Below, piece by piece: positions 1-9,553 of a DNA stretch of 64,000 bases (positions are counted from its first letter, which is position 1; each line of letters opens with the position of its first letter). Both the position numbers and the translations under genes were made by a program. Under the pieces are notes generated by a model. That model had not been told where the DNA came from and made no database searches. It saw only the letters and a list, made by a program, of their open reading frames with translations. The DNA is from Propionivibrio soli (GTDB lineage: Bacteria; Pseudomonadota; Gammaproteobacteria; Burkholderiales; Rhodocyclaceae): contig NZ_JANZKY010000010.1 of NCBI RefSeq assembly GCF_025770765.1, positions 1-64,000 of the forward strand, given 5' to 3'.

Positions 1-220
1 GCGTGACGTCGCGACCGTCGAACTTCACGGTGCCCTGCGAGGGCGCCACCAAGCCCGACATGATGTTGAGCATCGTCGTCTTGCCGCAGCCCGACGGCCC
101 GAGCAACGCATACGCTCCCCCGTCTTCAAACGTCATCTTCAAGGGTAGCAAGGCGTAGTCACTGTCCTGCTTGGGGTTGGGCAGATAGGCATGCGCCAGA
201 TCGAGTTCAATGCACGCCAT
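1..220 (-). CDS. glpT: Glycerol ABC importer ATP-binding protein GlpT-like (C-terminus outside window)
   Basis: This is the N-terminal 73 or so residues of an ABC transporter ATPase; the rest lies beyond the window edge. A Walker A motif GPSGCGKTT is visible near residues 39-47, followed by a strand that starts a normal nucleotide-binding domain. The start ATG at 218-220 is preceded by a strong GAGGAGGG ribosome site and lies one base after the stop of the upstream ATPase. Two different ATPases in tandem are characteristic of the GlpSTPQV glycerol importer of rhizobia, where GlpS and GlpT pair as a heterodimer; that is the basis for the name. It could instead be another CUT1-type ATPase. The permeases and the binding protein would be expected just outside the window. 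Confidence 0.72.
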   Translation of the reverse strand, partial: MACIELDLAHAYLPNPKQDSDYALLPLKMTFEDGGAYALLGPSGCGKTTMLNIMSGLVAPSQGTVKFDGRDVT

Positions 221-221
221 A

Positions 222-1313
222 TCAGCACCCTCCTCCGCGCCGAGGAGATAACAGGAGTTCTCCCTCCTCGTCGAAAACGTAGATCTGCGCCGGGTCGAAA
301 TAAAGCGTGACCGGTGTACCTAGCTCGAAGTAATGAACGCCGGGCAACTGCGCGACCAGTTCCGTTGTTCCGATCAGTTCGCCAGCCAGTGTCTCGAAGT
401 GAACGAAGGTGTCGGACCCAGAGATTTCCGCCAACTCGACCTTGGCGGGCAATGAGATATCGCCGTCCTGGTGGGCCACGCGCACGGCGCTGGCACGCAG
501 GCCGGCGGTGAATTTTTGAGAGTTGGTTTTCGGTAGGCGAAGTGGAATCCGCGGCCCGCATTCCAGCTGTAAGCCTTCGGCGATGCCATTCGCCGCAACC
601 AGATTCATTGGTGGGTCGCTGAATGCGCGTGCCACGCGTAGCGATTTTGGATTGTTGAAAACGTCGGCCGTCGGCCCGTACTGGAGCAACTCCCCTGCGT
701 CGAGTACCGCCGTATAACCGCCCAGCAGCAAGGCTTCGCTGGGCTCCGTCGTCGCATAGACCACTGTCGAGTTGCCTTCAGCGAACAAGGCGGTCAACTC
801 GTCACGCAGTTCTTCGCGCAATTTGTAGTCGAGGTTGACCAGCGGCTCGTCGAGGAGCATTAGAGGCGCGCCCTTCGCCAGCGCCCGTGCTAACGCGACG
901 CGTTGCTGCTGCCCGCCGGAGAGCTCGGCCGGATAGCGGTCGAGAAACATCTCGATGTGCAGTTTTTCCGCAAGCTGCCTCACGCGCTGCCGCGCGTTCT
1001 TCTCGCCCCGCAATTTCATCGGCGAAGCAATATTGTCGGAGACTTTTAGGGAGGAGTAATTGATGAACTGCTGGTAAACCATCGACACATTGCGTTCACG
1101 TACGGGAACGCCAACCACGCTTTTTCCATCGACCAGCACATCGCCGCTCGACGGCTCGTCCAACCCAGCCATCACCCGCATAAGACTTGTTTTTCCCGCC
1201 TGGGTCGCGCCCAGTAAGACCGTCACCGCACCACTGCACGGGGAAATACTCATGTCATACAGCCAAGTTTGCGGGCCAACGATCTTGCTGATGCTATTCA
1301 GAGTCAACTGCAT
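222..1313 (-). CDS. glpS: Glycerol ABC importer ATP-binding protein GlpS-like
   Basis: A full-length 363-residue ABC ATPase with a C-terminal TOBE-like regulatory half after residue 240. The Walker A is unusual, GATQAGKTS (residues 35-43), where most CUT1 ATPases have GPSGCGKST; the signature [16 protein letters not shown] and Walker B LMLLDEPL are intact. This atypical P-loop and the tandem arrangement with a second ATPase match the GlpS half of the GlpS/GlpT pair that powers glycerol uptake across the inner membrane. The start at 1311-1313 follows an AAGGGTGG ribosome site. It is the first gene of its operon: a 617-base non-coding stretch lies upstream. The substrate assignment is inferred from family resemblance and from the neighbouring glycerol kinase. 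Confidence 0.75.
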   Translation of the reverse strand: MQLTLNSISKIVGPQTWLYDMSISPCSGAVTVLLGATQAGKTSLMRVMAGLDEPSSGDVLVDGKSVVGVPVRERNVSMVYQQFINYSSLKVSDNIASPMKLRGEKNARQRVRQLAEKLHIEMFLDRYPAELSGGQQQRVALARALAKGAPLMLLDEPLVNLDYKLREELRDELTALFAEGNSTVVYATTEPSEALLLGGYTAVLDAGELLQYGPTADVFNNPKSLRVARAFSDPPMNLVAANGIAEGLQLECGPRIPLRLPKTNSQKFTAGLRASAVRVAHQDGDISLPAKVELAEISGSDTFVHFETLAGELIGTTELVAQLPGVHYFELGTPVTLYFDPAQIYVFDEEGELLLSPRRGGGC

Positions 1314-1930
1314 GACACCACCCTTTTCTATGATGTTTAAAGTCGAATCACGCTTCCCTTTTCAATTGAAACGGCTCAAATCAAGTACTCTGTCTTGCGG
1401 CAGCGGGGTCTAGCAGGGAAATTCACTGACGACGCTGAAAGAGCGCCCATGGCGAAACGTGAAGGCACAATGCGTCATTGAGAAGTACCCTTACCCTGAT
1501 GTGATGTTTTTTTGATGTTGTTAATCTAACACCGGTTTTAAGTACAAATCAAGAAAATAAATCAATCAAATCAATGCGAGGGAATTTGGTAATTTTTCCA
1601 TTTAAAATCATCGTGTTATTTTGTTTGGCACCAACCTTTAGTCACCAAGAGAACTCGGTTCTGACTCTTGAAGTACAAAGGCAAGCGCTTTTTTCTTGGT
1701 AAAGATGATCCTGTCCGGCGCGAAATGGCACACGGGCAAAGATCGGGAATCGGGCGGGGGACGCGCGGCACCCCGCCTTGAAGCGGGAAAACCCGAGCGC
1801 ATTTGAAGCGGAGGGAACGTCCCGTCGACCTTCAGGCCGGCGGGACGCAAGGAGCGGGACTATCTACTTTGTCGGATGGCGCGGCCTGCCCTATGAAGGA
1901 TCATCCAGACGTCAGGCCGGGATATGCGAA
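1314..1930. other. Non-coding stretch between glpS and dhaK
   Basis: This gap holds the likely promoter of the glpST operon in an AT-rich core (about 1480-1660). That core contains several AATCAA repeats within 1547-1583. Nearer dhaK (1740-1930) the sequence becomes GC-rich, with a short inverted repeat (GTCCCG / CGGGAC, about 1819-1846) that lacks a T-run. Open frames across 1638-2506 have no family-like features and look random. A DhaL subunit, the usual partner of DhaK, is not present here. Confidence 0.5.
1523..1552 (-). promoter_or_regulatory. Putative sigma-70 promoter of the glpST operon
   Basis: On the minus strand a -35-like TTGATT (1547-1552) is followed after 18 bases by a -10-like TAGATT (1523-1528), about 210 bases before the glpS start. 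Both hexamers deviate from consensus, so this is a plausible but unproven promoter. The surrounding AT-rich stretch is the only such region in the gap. Confidence 0.35.
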
Positions 1931-2920
1931 CTACATCCCCCAACGCAAGGCGGAGGTGTGAACGGGAGCATCCCACAGTTCCAGGATTTCGTCGTCAAAA
2001 GCCGATACCGTGATCGAGCATCCGGCCATTTCGAGCGACGTCACGTAGGTTCCCGTCAGATAGCGGACAACATTGATTCCCGCTTTGGCCAGAATGTTAC
2101 GGGCGCAGTTAACCATCAAGTACAACTCCAGCAGGGGCGTGCCTCCGAATCCATTGACCAGCAATATCACTTGCTGGCCGGATTTCAGGGACAGATCCTT
2201 CATGATGGCTCCCGTCAATTCGGCAGCGATTGCATCGGCGCTCGCCAATGGCACACGTTTGAGCCCTGGTTCGCCGTGAATACCGACTCCGATTTCCATG
2301 TCTTTCGAGCTGATCTGAAAGGTCGGCTTGCCCACAGCGGGTACCGTACACGACGTGAGGGCGACCCCCATGGATGCGATGGACTTGTTTACTGCATCGC
2401 CGAGCGCCTTGAGCTTTCTCAAGGGATAACCGCGTTCCGCAGCCGCCCCCAGGATTTTCTCAACAATCAGCGTCCCGGCAACGCCCCGCCTGCCCGTTGT
2501 GTGTAGAGAATCCTCCAGCGCCACGTCATCGTTAACGATGACAATGTCGCTGTCCTGATCAAGCATTTCGGCGGCCATCTCGAAATTCATCATATCGCCA
2601 GGATAGTTCTTGACGATAAAAAGTACGCCAGCACCCCCATCGACGGCATTGGCCGCGTTAATCATCTGGTTGGGAGTCGGCGAAGTGAAAATCTGCCCCG
2701 GACAAGCAGCATCCAGCATGCCATGGCCGACAAAACCGACATGCAGCGGCTCGTGTCCGGCCCCCCCTCCGGAAATCAACGCGACCTTGCCCGGCTGGAT
2801 ATGCTTGCGCCGAATATACTCACGCTCCGGCCCCAACACGACGATGTCGGTGTGAGCCGCCGCAAACCCGTCCAGTGATTCGTCACGAATCGTATCAACG
2901 TGATTCATGAGATTTTTCAT
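1931..2920 (-). CDS. dhaK: Dihydroxyacetone kinase subunit DhaK
   Basis: A complete 329-residue DhaK, close to the usual family length. The dihydroxyacetone-binding histidine that forms the covalent hemiaminal is seen in GIHGEPG (His215), and the other substrate residues are in GGGAGHEPLH (His56) and NYPGD (Asp109). It ends with the family-typical APVHTSALRWG. DhaK binds dihydroxyacetone but needs a separate ADP- or ATP-bearing DhaL subunit, and in PTS-dependent systems also DhaM; neither is in this window. It lies directly downstream of a LacI-type regulator, with 56 bases between, and probably shares its transcript. The context suggests disposal of dihydroxyacetone formed from glycerol. There is no clear ribosome site before the chosen ATG. 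Confidence 0.9.
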   Translation of the reverse strand: MKNLMNHVDTIRDESLDGFAAAHTDIVVLGPEREYIRRKHIQPGKVALISGGGAGHEPLHVGFVGHGMLDAACPGQIFTSPTPNQMINAANAVDGGAGVLFIVKNYPGDMMNFEMAAEMLDQDSDIVIVNDDVALEDSLHTTGRRGVAGTLIVEKILGAAAERGYPLRKLKALGDAVNKSIASMGVALTSCTVPAVGKPTFQISSKDMEIGVGIHGEPGLKRVPLASADAIAAELTGAIMKDLSLKSGQQVILLVNGFGGTPLLELYLMVNCARNILAKAGINVVRYLTGTYVTSLEMAGCSITVSAFDDEILELWDAPVHTSALRWGM

Positions 2921-2976
2921 AGGCCGCCTCGAGAAAAAATTATATTTAAACTAGGCCAATACATGAGTTCACCGCT

Positions 2977-4014
2977 TTAGTGGAGATTTTCGGCAGTGAG
3001 GATTTCAACGCGTGGCTGGACGACATTCAGGGCGCCGCGCACGTTTTCACACAAAGCCCTCAGTACCCGAGCTGCCGTCAGCACGCAGTAATGAATATCC
3101 TGATGCAGGACGTAAGACAAATCGCCACTTATTAGCAGCGATTGATGCAATTCGGTGAAGTCGTGCGCAACGAGCCCCGGAGAATCGTCGAGCCCCAATT
3201 CTTCAATCGCTCGCACAACACCGGCGGTTCCGGAACCGACGCTGTAGATACCGGCAAGGCGACTTGGTTCGATTTCATTCCGCAGAAACTCGCGCAATAC
3301 CTCGTATGCGCCGTCATCGTCCGGCGGTAAATCCGGAGCACGCTGGACTTGCAGATGAGCGAAGCGTTCTTCGACGACCTGGGCGAAACCAATCGGGCGC
3401 TCGATCTCCGCCGACAGGCGAGTGGCTTGGGAAAGCACCAGGAGGGTATCGCGTGGCGGGGCGGACATGCGCGCCAGAAGCAGGCCCGCCGTCCTGCCGG
3501 CCGCACGGTTATCCGCCCCGACATAGACCTCGCGCATGGAACCCGCGACGTCGGAAAACAGAGTTACCACGTGCACGCCCGCACGGACTTTTTCATTGAT
3601 CGCAAGCTTAATGGCGGGCAAGTCTGGCGCGAGCAATGCGATCCCGTCGCAGTCCGAGACCTGGGTGAGGTTAGCGGCGAACTCCGCCGGGTCATCGGAG
3701 TTGAAGCGGTAGGTCACCTCGGTCGTGTGCTTGTGGCGAAAATCGCCAGCGTTCAAGGCAATCTGACGTTCGACCTGATCGAAGAACTGCGAATCGCCAA
3801 CCGGGAGCACGTACGCAAATCGGAAATTGCTTCTTTGTCGAGGGCGTCCGCGCAGCACCGGAGGTTCGCCAAGCGCTGCGACGGCCTGCATGACCTTTTG
3901 TATCGTTTCGTGGTTAACCCCCGGGCGTCCGTTCAGGACTCTGTCCACGGTGGCAGTTCCAACTCCGGCAAGGCGAGCGATATCAGCAATCGTTGATGCG
4001 GGAGGGACATTCAT
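2977..4014 (-). CDS. LacI-family transcriptional regulator
   Basis: The protein begins with the LacI headpiece: STIADIARLAGVGTATVDRV is the helix-turn-helix and NGRPGVNHET leads to the hinge. A periplasmic-binding-protein-like effector domain follows. The start chosen is ATG at 4012-4014, which places the helix-turn-helix at residues 8-27 as in the family and gives 345 residues. An upstream in-frame start would add 83 residues of low-complexity sequence. Ribosome-site support is weak. It sits just before dhaK on the same strand and near glpK and glpST, so a polyol or glycerol-related ligand is plausible. The effector cannot be read from sequence. Confidence 0.85.
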   Translation of the reverse strand: MNVPPASTIADIARLAGVGTATVDRVLNGRPGVNHETIQKVMQAVAALGEPPVLRGRPRQRSNFRFAYVLPVGDSQFFDQVERQIALNAGDFRHKHTTEVTYRFNSDDPAEFAANLTQVSDCDGIALLAPDLPAIKLAINEKVRAGVHVVTLFSDVAGSMREVYVGADNRAAGRTAGLLLARMSAPPRDTLLVLSQATRLSAEIERPIGFAQVVEERFAHLQVQRAPDLPPDDDGAYEVLREFLRNEIEPSRLAGIYSVGSGTAGVVRAIEELGLDDSPGLVAHDFTELHQSLLISGDLSYVLHQDIHYCVLTAARVLRALCENVRGALNVVQPRVEILTAENLH

Positions 4015-4657
4015 GGCGATAAGGTCTTGCTTGTTTTTTTTCAGTCTACCACTCTGCGCACGATCCTTGGTGCAGCAACGGGGAAGCGATCGGATAGCAG
4101 CGCCGTTCCCATCTGGACGTTTGCCAGGCAGTCGGCGCCATGCGAGTCGCCATCGACAAGGTCGCTGCCACGCGCAGATGCGGGCAGTCCGACGATTCGG
4201 AAATAAACAACAACAACTGTCTGTAGCAGAGAGAGGTTCCGTCGCATGCATCTCCCCCTGCATGTGCGTTTGTGGTTCAGGAGGTAAACGGCTTCCTCGA
4301 CGGGTTGGCCGTCCTCGTGCCGGTCATCCCTGCCAGAACCTTCTGGCCCGCCAAAGGTCTGTATTCGTACCACATTCAGTTGATCGACGAGATCATGCGC
4401 GGGGATACGGCCGGCGAACGTTGTACGTTTGCTCATGAGTCCACCGCACGTATGTGGCCGATAAGCGCGTCTTTGGCAGCGAACTGACCGATTGCCCGTA
4501 AAAGCAGCAATAACCTGATCCGCTGGCTGGCTGCCCGGTGAGCGGGAAACGATACAATTCCCGATCGCAGAGTCCTGTCCAAGGAGCAGGCTCACGGGTG
4601 AGTTAGATGCGCATGCCGTGGAATGCGGAACGCCACCCGACACGAGAGCGCAGTGAG
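4015..4657. other. Gap between the LacI regulator and glpK; possible gene remnant
   Basis: No complete gene is recognised in these 643 bases. A plus-strand frame at 4272-4487 reads as ordinary protein rather than GC-skewed noise (for example ARTFWPAKGLYSYHIQLIDE) and follows a perfect AGGAGGT at about 4278-4284. It lacks a good start and matches no family I know, so it may be a decayed gene or a chance frame. Close to glpK there is a -10-like TACAAT (4554-4559). It lies within an inverted repeat GGGAA (4545-4549) / TTCCC (4559-4563) and could be a promoter with an operator for glpK. Confidence 0.35.
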
Positions 4658-6163
4658 ATGACAAAGAATTACGTTCTGGCACTTGACCAAGGTACCACCA
4701 GTTCGCGAGCCATCCTTTTCGACCGATCGGGCACGCCTGTCTGCGTAGCTCAGAAAGGGGTCACCCAGTTCTACCCCAAGGCCGGCTGGGTCGAACATGA
4801 CCCAATGGAAATCTGGGGCACGCAGAGTGGCGTTGCCAACGAAGTTCTCGAGAAGGCAAGCGTCCGCCCGGAAGAGATCATCGCGATGGGTATCACCAAC
4901 CAGCGAGAGACGGCCATCGTTTGGGAGAAGGCCACGGGTAAGCCGGTGTACAAAGCGATCGTCTGGCAATGCCGCCGCACGGCAGGTGTTTGCGACGAAC
5001 TTAAGGCACGCGGACTCGAACCCTACATCCGCGAAAACACCGGTCTCGTTGTCGATGCCTATTTTTCCGGAACCAAGGTCAAGTGGATCCTGGATCATGT
5101 GGCGGGTGCGCGCGAACGCGCCGAACGCGGCGAGCTCCTGTTCGGCAACGTCGACACTTGGCTGATATGGAACCTGACCCGCGGCCACGTACACGCCACC
5201 GACTACACCAACGCCTCGCGCACGATGCTGTTCAACATCAAGACGCTGGAGTGGGACTCGAAGATCCTCGGCGAACTTGGCATCCCGGCCGCCATGCTGC
5301 CGGAAGTCAAACCATCGAGTCACGTCTATGGGCACACCGATCCGCAGATCTTCGGCGGCGCCGCAATTGCCATCGCGGGCGATGCGGGCGACCAGCATGC
5401 CGCGCTCTTCGGACACGCCTGCTTCGCCGACGGGATGGCGAAGAACACCTACGGTACGGGATGCTTCATGCTAATGAACACCGGGGAGCGCCCGGTGCCT
5501 TCGCGCAATGGACTAGTGACGACGATCGCCTGGGGAGTGGACGGGAAGATCGAGTACGCGCTGGAAGGCAGCATTTTCGTCGCCGGGGCAGCGATCCAAT
5601 GGCTGCGCGATGAACTGAAGCTCATCGATAACGCGGCGCAGTCCGAAGAACTCGCCATGGCGGTTCCGGACACCAACGGAGTCTATTTCGTCCCGGCTTT
5701 TGTCGGGCTCGGCGCACCTTACTGGGACATGTACGCTCGCGGCATCATCGTCGGTCTGACACGAGGCGCGAACCGCAACCATATCGTCCGAGCCGCCCTC
5801 GAATCGATTGCGTACAAAACGCGCGACGTCTTGCAGGCCATGCAAGATGACTCCGGCATCACGCTGAAAGCGCTCAAGGTGGATGGCGGCGCCGTGGCCA
5901 ACAACTTCCTGATGCAGTTCCAGGCAGACATCCTCGGCGTGCCCGTGCACCGCCCACAAGTCACCGAAACGACGGCGCTCGGCGCAGCCTTTCTCGCCGG
6001 CCTTGCCGTCGGCTTCTGGAAGAACAAGGCCGAGATCGCCGAGACATGGCACGTGGACCGGACCTTTGCGCCGTCGATGTCCGCCGCGGACCGCGACAAG
6101 GCCTATGCGGGCTGGAGAAAAGCCGTCGATCGGTCCCGGGGCTGGGCAGACGCTGAACCGTAA
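4658..6163 (+). CDS. glpK: Glycerol kinase
   Basis: GlpK phosphorylates glycerol to sn-glycerol-3-phosphate with ATP in the cytoplasm. The 501-residue protein starts with [16 protein letters not shown] (phosphate-binding loop). It has the GWVEHDP and WQCRRTA segments that bind glycerol, and ends with the FGGY signature region [20 protein letters not shown] and [12 protein letters not shown]. Start: the ATG at 4658 is chosen over one 51 bases upstream because the conserved [14 protein letters not shown] begins there. The gene stands alone on the plus strand, convergent with the DeoR-type repressor. It may handle glycerol taken up by GlpST, or glycerol set free when sulfoquinovosyl glycerol is cleaved by enzymes of the adjacent locus (inference). 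Confidence 0.96.
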   Translation: MTKNYVLALDQGTTSSRAILFDRSGTPVCVAQKGVTQFYPKAGWVEHDPMEIWGTQSGVANEVLEKASVRPEEIIAMGITNQRETAIVWEKATGKPVYKAIVWQCRRTAGVCDELKARGLEPYIRENTGLVVDAYFSGTKVKWILDHVAGARERAERGELLFGNVDTWLIWNLTRGHVHATDYTNASRTMLFNIKTLEWDSKILGELGIPAAMLPEVKPSSHVYGHTDPQIFGGAAIAIAGDAGDQHAALFGHACFADGMAKNTYGTGCFMLMNTGERPVPSRNGLVTTIAWGVDGKIEYALEGSIFVAGAAIQWLRDELKLIDNAAQSEELAMAVPDTNGVYFVPAFVGLGAPYWDMYARGIIVGLTRGANRNHIVRAALESIAYKTRDVLQAMQDDSGITLKALKVDGGAVANNFLMQFQADILGVPVHRPQVTETTALGAAFLAGLAVGFWKNKAEIAETWHVDRTFAPSMSAADRDKAYAGWRKAVDRSRGWADAEP

Positions 6164-6166
6164 GAA

Positions 6167-6184
6167 CGGTCGGCGCGGCGACCG
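6167..6184. terminator. Hairpin between convergent glpK and the csqR-like gene
   Basis: CGGTCG (6167-6172) pairs with CGACCG (6179-6184) around a six-base loop, immediately after the glpK stop codon and 56 bases from the end of the opposing gene. There is no T-run, so it is at best a weak bidirectional terminator. Confidence 0.35.
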
Positions 6185-6240
6185 AACGTGCCGGACACCG
6201 GATATGCAGAGCGACTGACCGGGCAGATGATGAGGAACGT

Positions 6241-7029
6241 TTAGAAGACGACCTCGACCTGTTGCTGTGAAAGCAACGAAGCCAATGGCTCCGGCGGCGC
6301 CTCGTCGGTGAACAAGACATCAAGGCAGGACGTGTTGCCGAGCTCGACCGATGCCGATGCGCTGAATTTCGTGTGGTCGATGGCCAGGAAGGCCTGCTTC
6401 GAGTTGGCCATCATGATTTTCATGACCGCCACCTCATTGAAATCGTACTCGAGGATCGTTCCCTGATCGTCGATCGCACCGGCGCTGCTGATGTAGTAGT
6501 CGGCACGGAAGCGATGCAGGAACTCCTGCGCACTCGGGCCAATGATGCCGCTGTTTTGTGGGCGCAATGACCCGCCCGGGATCATGACGTCGAAATCACG
6601 GCGCTTGTACAGCAGGTTGGCGACGCGCAAGCAGGACGTAATGATCCTCAACTCACGCCGGGCGCAGAGTGCCTTGGCGACGGCCTCTATCGTCGTGCCG
6701 GCGGCCAGGAATACGGTACTGCGATCGGGAATGCGCTCAGCAAGCGCCTGAGCGATCTTCCACTTCTCCGTGGTCTGCGAAACCTCGCGCTCTTCGAGTT
6801 CCCGATTGATGGCGCTCGATGCCTGGCTCGCGCCGCCGTGATATCGGGAAAGAATACCGTCTTCGCTCAGACGCTTGATGTCACGGCGCACGGTTTGCGC
6901 CGACACGTTGAGCTGCGCCGCGAGTTCGTCAATGCGCATATGTCCGTTCGCCTTGACGAGCGAAAGGAGCTGATCGTAACGCGGGTTTCCGGTAACGACG
7001 GGAGCGAACGGTGGAGTGTCGGTACTCAT
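6241..7029 (-). CDS. csqR: DeoR-family repressor, CsqR/YihW-like (sulfoquinovose regulon)
   Basis: A 262-residue DeoR-family regulator. The N-terminal winged helix-turn-helix covers about residues 16-70 (RIDELAAQLNVSAQTVRRDI) and the effector domain is of the sugar-phosphate-isomerase type. Compared from memory, the run starting TGNPRYDQLL and the segment GGSLRPQNSGIIGPSA closely follow E. coli YihW (CsqR), the repressor of the SQ genes whose ligands are SQ and SQGro. The start ATG at 7027-7029 is chosen because it gives the YihW-like N-terminus; the frame continues upstream without support. It is the last gene of the minus-strand SQ arm, 130 bases after the GH31 gene, and may also have its own promoter. 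A GlpR-like role is the main alternative. Confidence 0.8.
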   Translation of the reverse strand: MSTDTPPFAPVVTGNPRYDQLLSLVKANGHMRIDELAAQLNVSAQTVRRDIKRLSEDGILSRYHGGASQASSAINRELEEREVSQTTEKWKIAQALAERIPDRSTVFLAAGTTIEAVAKALCARRELRIITSCLRVANLLYKRRDFDVMIPGGSLRPQNSGIIGPSAQEFLHRFRADYYISSAGAIDDQGTILEYDFNEVAVMKIMMANSKQAFLAIDHTKFSASASVELGNTSCLDVLFTDEAPPEPLASLLSQQQVEVVF

Positions 7030-7159
7030 GGGTAGATCAAGAAAGAAACGCCGAATGAATCGGGGCGCGGTCTCGCACCAAACGCCCGGTTGATGTTTGC
7101 CACGCACCGGTCGACGGGGAAGCAAGTATCCCGGCAACGAAGCGTGCGGTCAATCATCG

Positions 7160-9553
7160 TCATCCTTCGAACAAGGTGACGCCGACCGCCGGCTCCGCAC
7201 GTAACGCCAGCAAACGCTTGTCGCCACCCGGCCGGACGACGCGAACGCGCGTGTAGGGCAAGGTCCACGCACCTTCCCGGGTCACATCCAGTTCGAGTTC
7301 TTCCCTACGCCAACGCGCCGAGAACGCCAGCCATGCGCAGGTCGCGTCGGAGAATGAGGCTTGCAGGCCGTCGTCTTCGAACAGCACGGTTTGCATTTCC
7401 GTGTCGCCGGCGTCCGCCAAGGTCGGAAAGACATAGAGACGACGCGATGCCTCTTCCGTTTTTTCTGAGTCGCTCCAAGTGTCGGTCGCCGGCAGCAATG
7501 CGCCGGCGCGCACAAACAAAGGCAATCGATCGAGCGGCACATCGACGGCGATCGTCTGGCCACCAGCATAGTAAGCTCCGGACCAGAAATCGTACCAACC
7601 GGTCGCATGTTTGCCGCGCGGCAGATAAAGCGTCCGCTGACGCACACCGGGCTCGAACACGGGGGCGACGAGCAAATCCGGACCGACGAGCATCTCGTCG
7701 TTCTCATTCCAGCACGCGGCGTCGTCCGCGAAATGGAAGAAGGTCGGTCGCAAGACCGGGACATGCTGCCTGCTTGCCTGCCACATCAAGGTGTAGAGGT
7801 AGGGCATGAGGTGCAGACGCAACCCGATTGCCGCCCGGATCGGTGCCGTGGCCTCGGAATGCAACCATGGCGAATTGACACTGCCGTCAGGCTTCCACGA
7901 ATTCATGATCATACGCGGGACGAGGCAACAAGCCTGCGACCACCGTATCAGCATTTCGGCGTCGGGAACCGGGCCGGCAAAGCCGCCGATATCGTGGCCC
8001 ACGTTGAATAGCCCGGAGAGACTCATCGTCAGAGCCATGCGCTGATTCCAACGCACCGTGTGCCAGCTCGTCGTATTGTCGCCGCTCCATGTCTGAGCGA
8101 AACGCTGAATGCCAGGCGGACCCGCACGTGTCACGGTAAATACTCGCTCGCCGGGTTTTGCAGCGGCCTGTTGTGTCGCCGTGGCCCGTGTCATGAGCAG
8201 GGCGTGCAAAGCACGTGAGCGATGGATGGGAATGGCTTGGCCTCCACCGCAGGAAACGCCCGTTTCGCTCCAGATTTCGTACTCGTTGTTGTCGTTCCAT
8301 CCGGCGTCGATGCCGACGTCGAGAATCTGTTCCTGCAGATTGGCCTGCCACCAGGAACGATCGCTATCGCGCGTGAAATCGAGATGCGCGCCCCAGCCGT
8401 CCCAGAACTGGTCGAGGCACGGCTTTCCGTCTGCGGCGTCGCGGATAAAACCGCCATGCTCCGCGAGGCCGGCATAGGCCGGGTGATCTTCAAGCAGGCA
8501 GGGTTTGAGGTTGGCGACGGTACGTACACCGGCCTCCTTAAACGACCGCATGAGCGCCGGCGCATCGGGGAACTTTTCGGTATTCCATGTAAATACGTAA
8601 CGCCGCTTGCCGCGGCTCGAATAACCTGAGCCAAAATGATAACTGGAGAGCGGGAAGCTTTCAGTTTTTGCCCGTTCGAGGAAGGCGGCGATTCTCACCT
8701 GCGCGTCGGGGAAATCGGTCAATGCCATCGTCGTGTTCGCGTAACCCAGTGTCCACCTGGGCGGCATGGCCGTGCCACCAATCGTGCCCACGTAGCGTGC
8801 CAACGCGCTTGGTACGTCGGGCCCAGCGATGACGTAGTAATCGAGATCGCCGTCGGCGATTTCGGTCGAGCGAAAGAATCCGTGGTAGTTGTCGAACTCC
8901 TGACCGAAATCGAAGGTGCATTCCGCCAAGGTGTCGTAGTAAACGCCATAGGCGCTGCCCGTATCGGCACGGCGTCCAAGGAAGAACGGCCAGTGCTTGT
9001 ACAAGGGATCGCTGGCCTCAGCGTTGTAGCCGAGGGCATCGAGTTGCCGCGTGCGCATCCGGCGGCCGCTTTTGTCGAGACGCCCCGTCTTGTCGCCGAG
9101 GCCGAAGTATTGATCGTTCTCGTCCCGCGCCTGCCAGTGCATCAATGCGCCGCTACGCCCCGCTGCTGCATAGGCGTAGGACCCCCGGTCGGCACAGCAT
9201 GCCTGCCACGCAGCGCCATCCCATTGTTCCCATGTCAGGCCAAAAGGATCAAGCGCGACATGCACGCGCAGGCCATGGCCCGTGAGCGTCGGAGAATCGG
9301 GCGAACCTGAGATCGCCCCTTGGGCGCCCGGAAACAACTGCAGCCGGTCGATGCCGTTCCATGCGGATTCCTGCTCGGCCTTCGCTCCGATCACCCACGT
9401 CCGCGGCTCACGCAGCCCGCCAGGCGGGACGAACAGCACGCGCCCGATACCCTCGCCGACCATCGTCACTCGGCAGGTCCAACCAAGGCCCAATGAAAGA
9501 TCGATGCCGCTCGCGCGGCTGGACAGTATTCTGGCAACGCGTAGCGGTGTCAT
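7160..9553 (-). CDS. GH31-family alpha-glycosidase (second GH31 of the locus)
   Basis: A 797-residue GH31 enzyme without a signal peptide, so probably cytoplasmic. An N-terminal beta-sandwich (to about residue 260) precedes the barrel. The nucleophile is expected at Asp421 in WNDNNEYEIW and the acid/base at Asp492 in WSGDNTTSW, followed by GHDIGGF and a C-terminal domain with VGPDLLVAPVFEPG. It lacks the sulfonate-binding signature seen in the YihQ-like enzyme at 19276, so its substrate is probably a non-sulfonated alpha-glucoside or another glycoside brought in by the adjacent CUT1 transporter. The start ATG overlaps the stop of the ATPase gene by one base (TGATG), indicating translational coupling. 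Specificity is not readable from sequence. Confidence 0.9.
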   Translation of the reverse strand: MTPLRVARILSSRASGIDLSLGLGWTCRVTMVGEGIGRVLFVPPGGLREPRTWVIGAKAEQESAWNGIDRLQLFPGAQGAISGSPDSPTLTGHGLRVHVALDPFGLTWEQWDGAAWQACCADRGSYAYAAAGRSGALMHWQARDENDQYFGLGDKTGRLDKSGRRMRTRQLDALGYNAEASDPLYKHWPFFLGRRADTGSAYGVYYDTLAECTFDFGQEFDNYHGFFRSTEIADGDLDYYVIAGPDVPSALARYVGTIGGTAMPPRWTLGYANTTMALTDFPDAQVRIAAFLERAKTESFPLSSYHFGSGYSSRGKRRYVFTWNTEKFPDAPALMRSFKEAGVRTVANLKPCLLEDHPAYAGLAEHGGFIRDAADGKPCLDQFWDGWGAHLDFTRDSDRSWWQANLQEQILDVGIDAGWNDNNEYEIWSETGVSCGGGQAIPIHRSRALHALLMTRATATQQAAAKPGERVFTVTRAGPPGIQRFAQTWSGDNTTSWHTVRWNQRMALTMSLSGLFNVGHDIGGFAGPVPDAEMLIRWSQACCLVPRMIMNSWKPDGSVNSPWLHSEATAPIRAAIGLRLHLMPYLYTLMWQASRQHVPVLRPTFFHFADDAACWNENDEMLVGPDLLVAPVFEPGVRQRTLYLPRGKHATGWYDFWSGAYYAGGQTIAVDVPLDRLPLFVRAGALLPATDTWSDSEKTEEASRRLYVFPTLADAGDTEMQTVLFEDDGLQASFSDATCAWLAFSARWRREELELDVTREGAWTLPYTRVRVVRPGGDKRLLALRAEPAVGVTLFEG

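Noticed and set aside
1638-1850. 70-residue minus-strand frame downstream of dhaK considered as a DhaL fragment
   Set aside because: It shows no DhaL motif such as the nucleotide-binding aspartate cluster and looks random.
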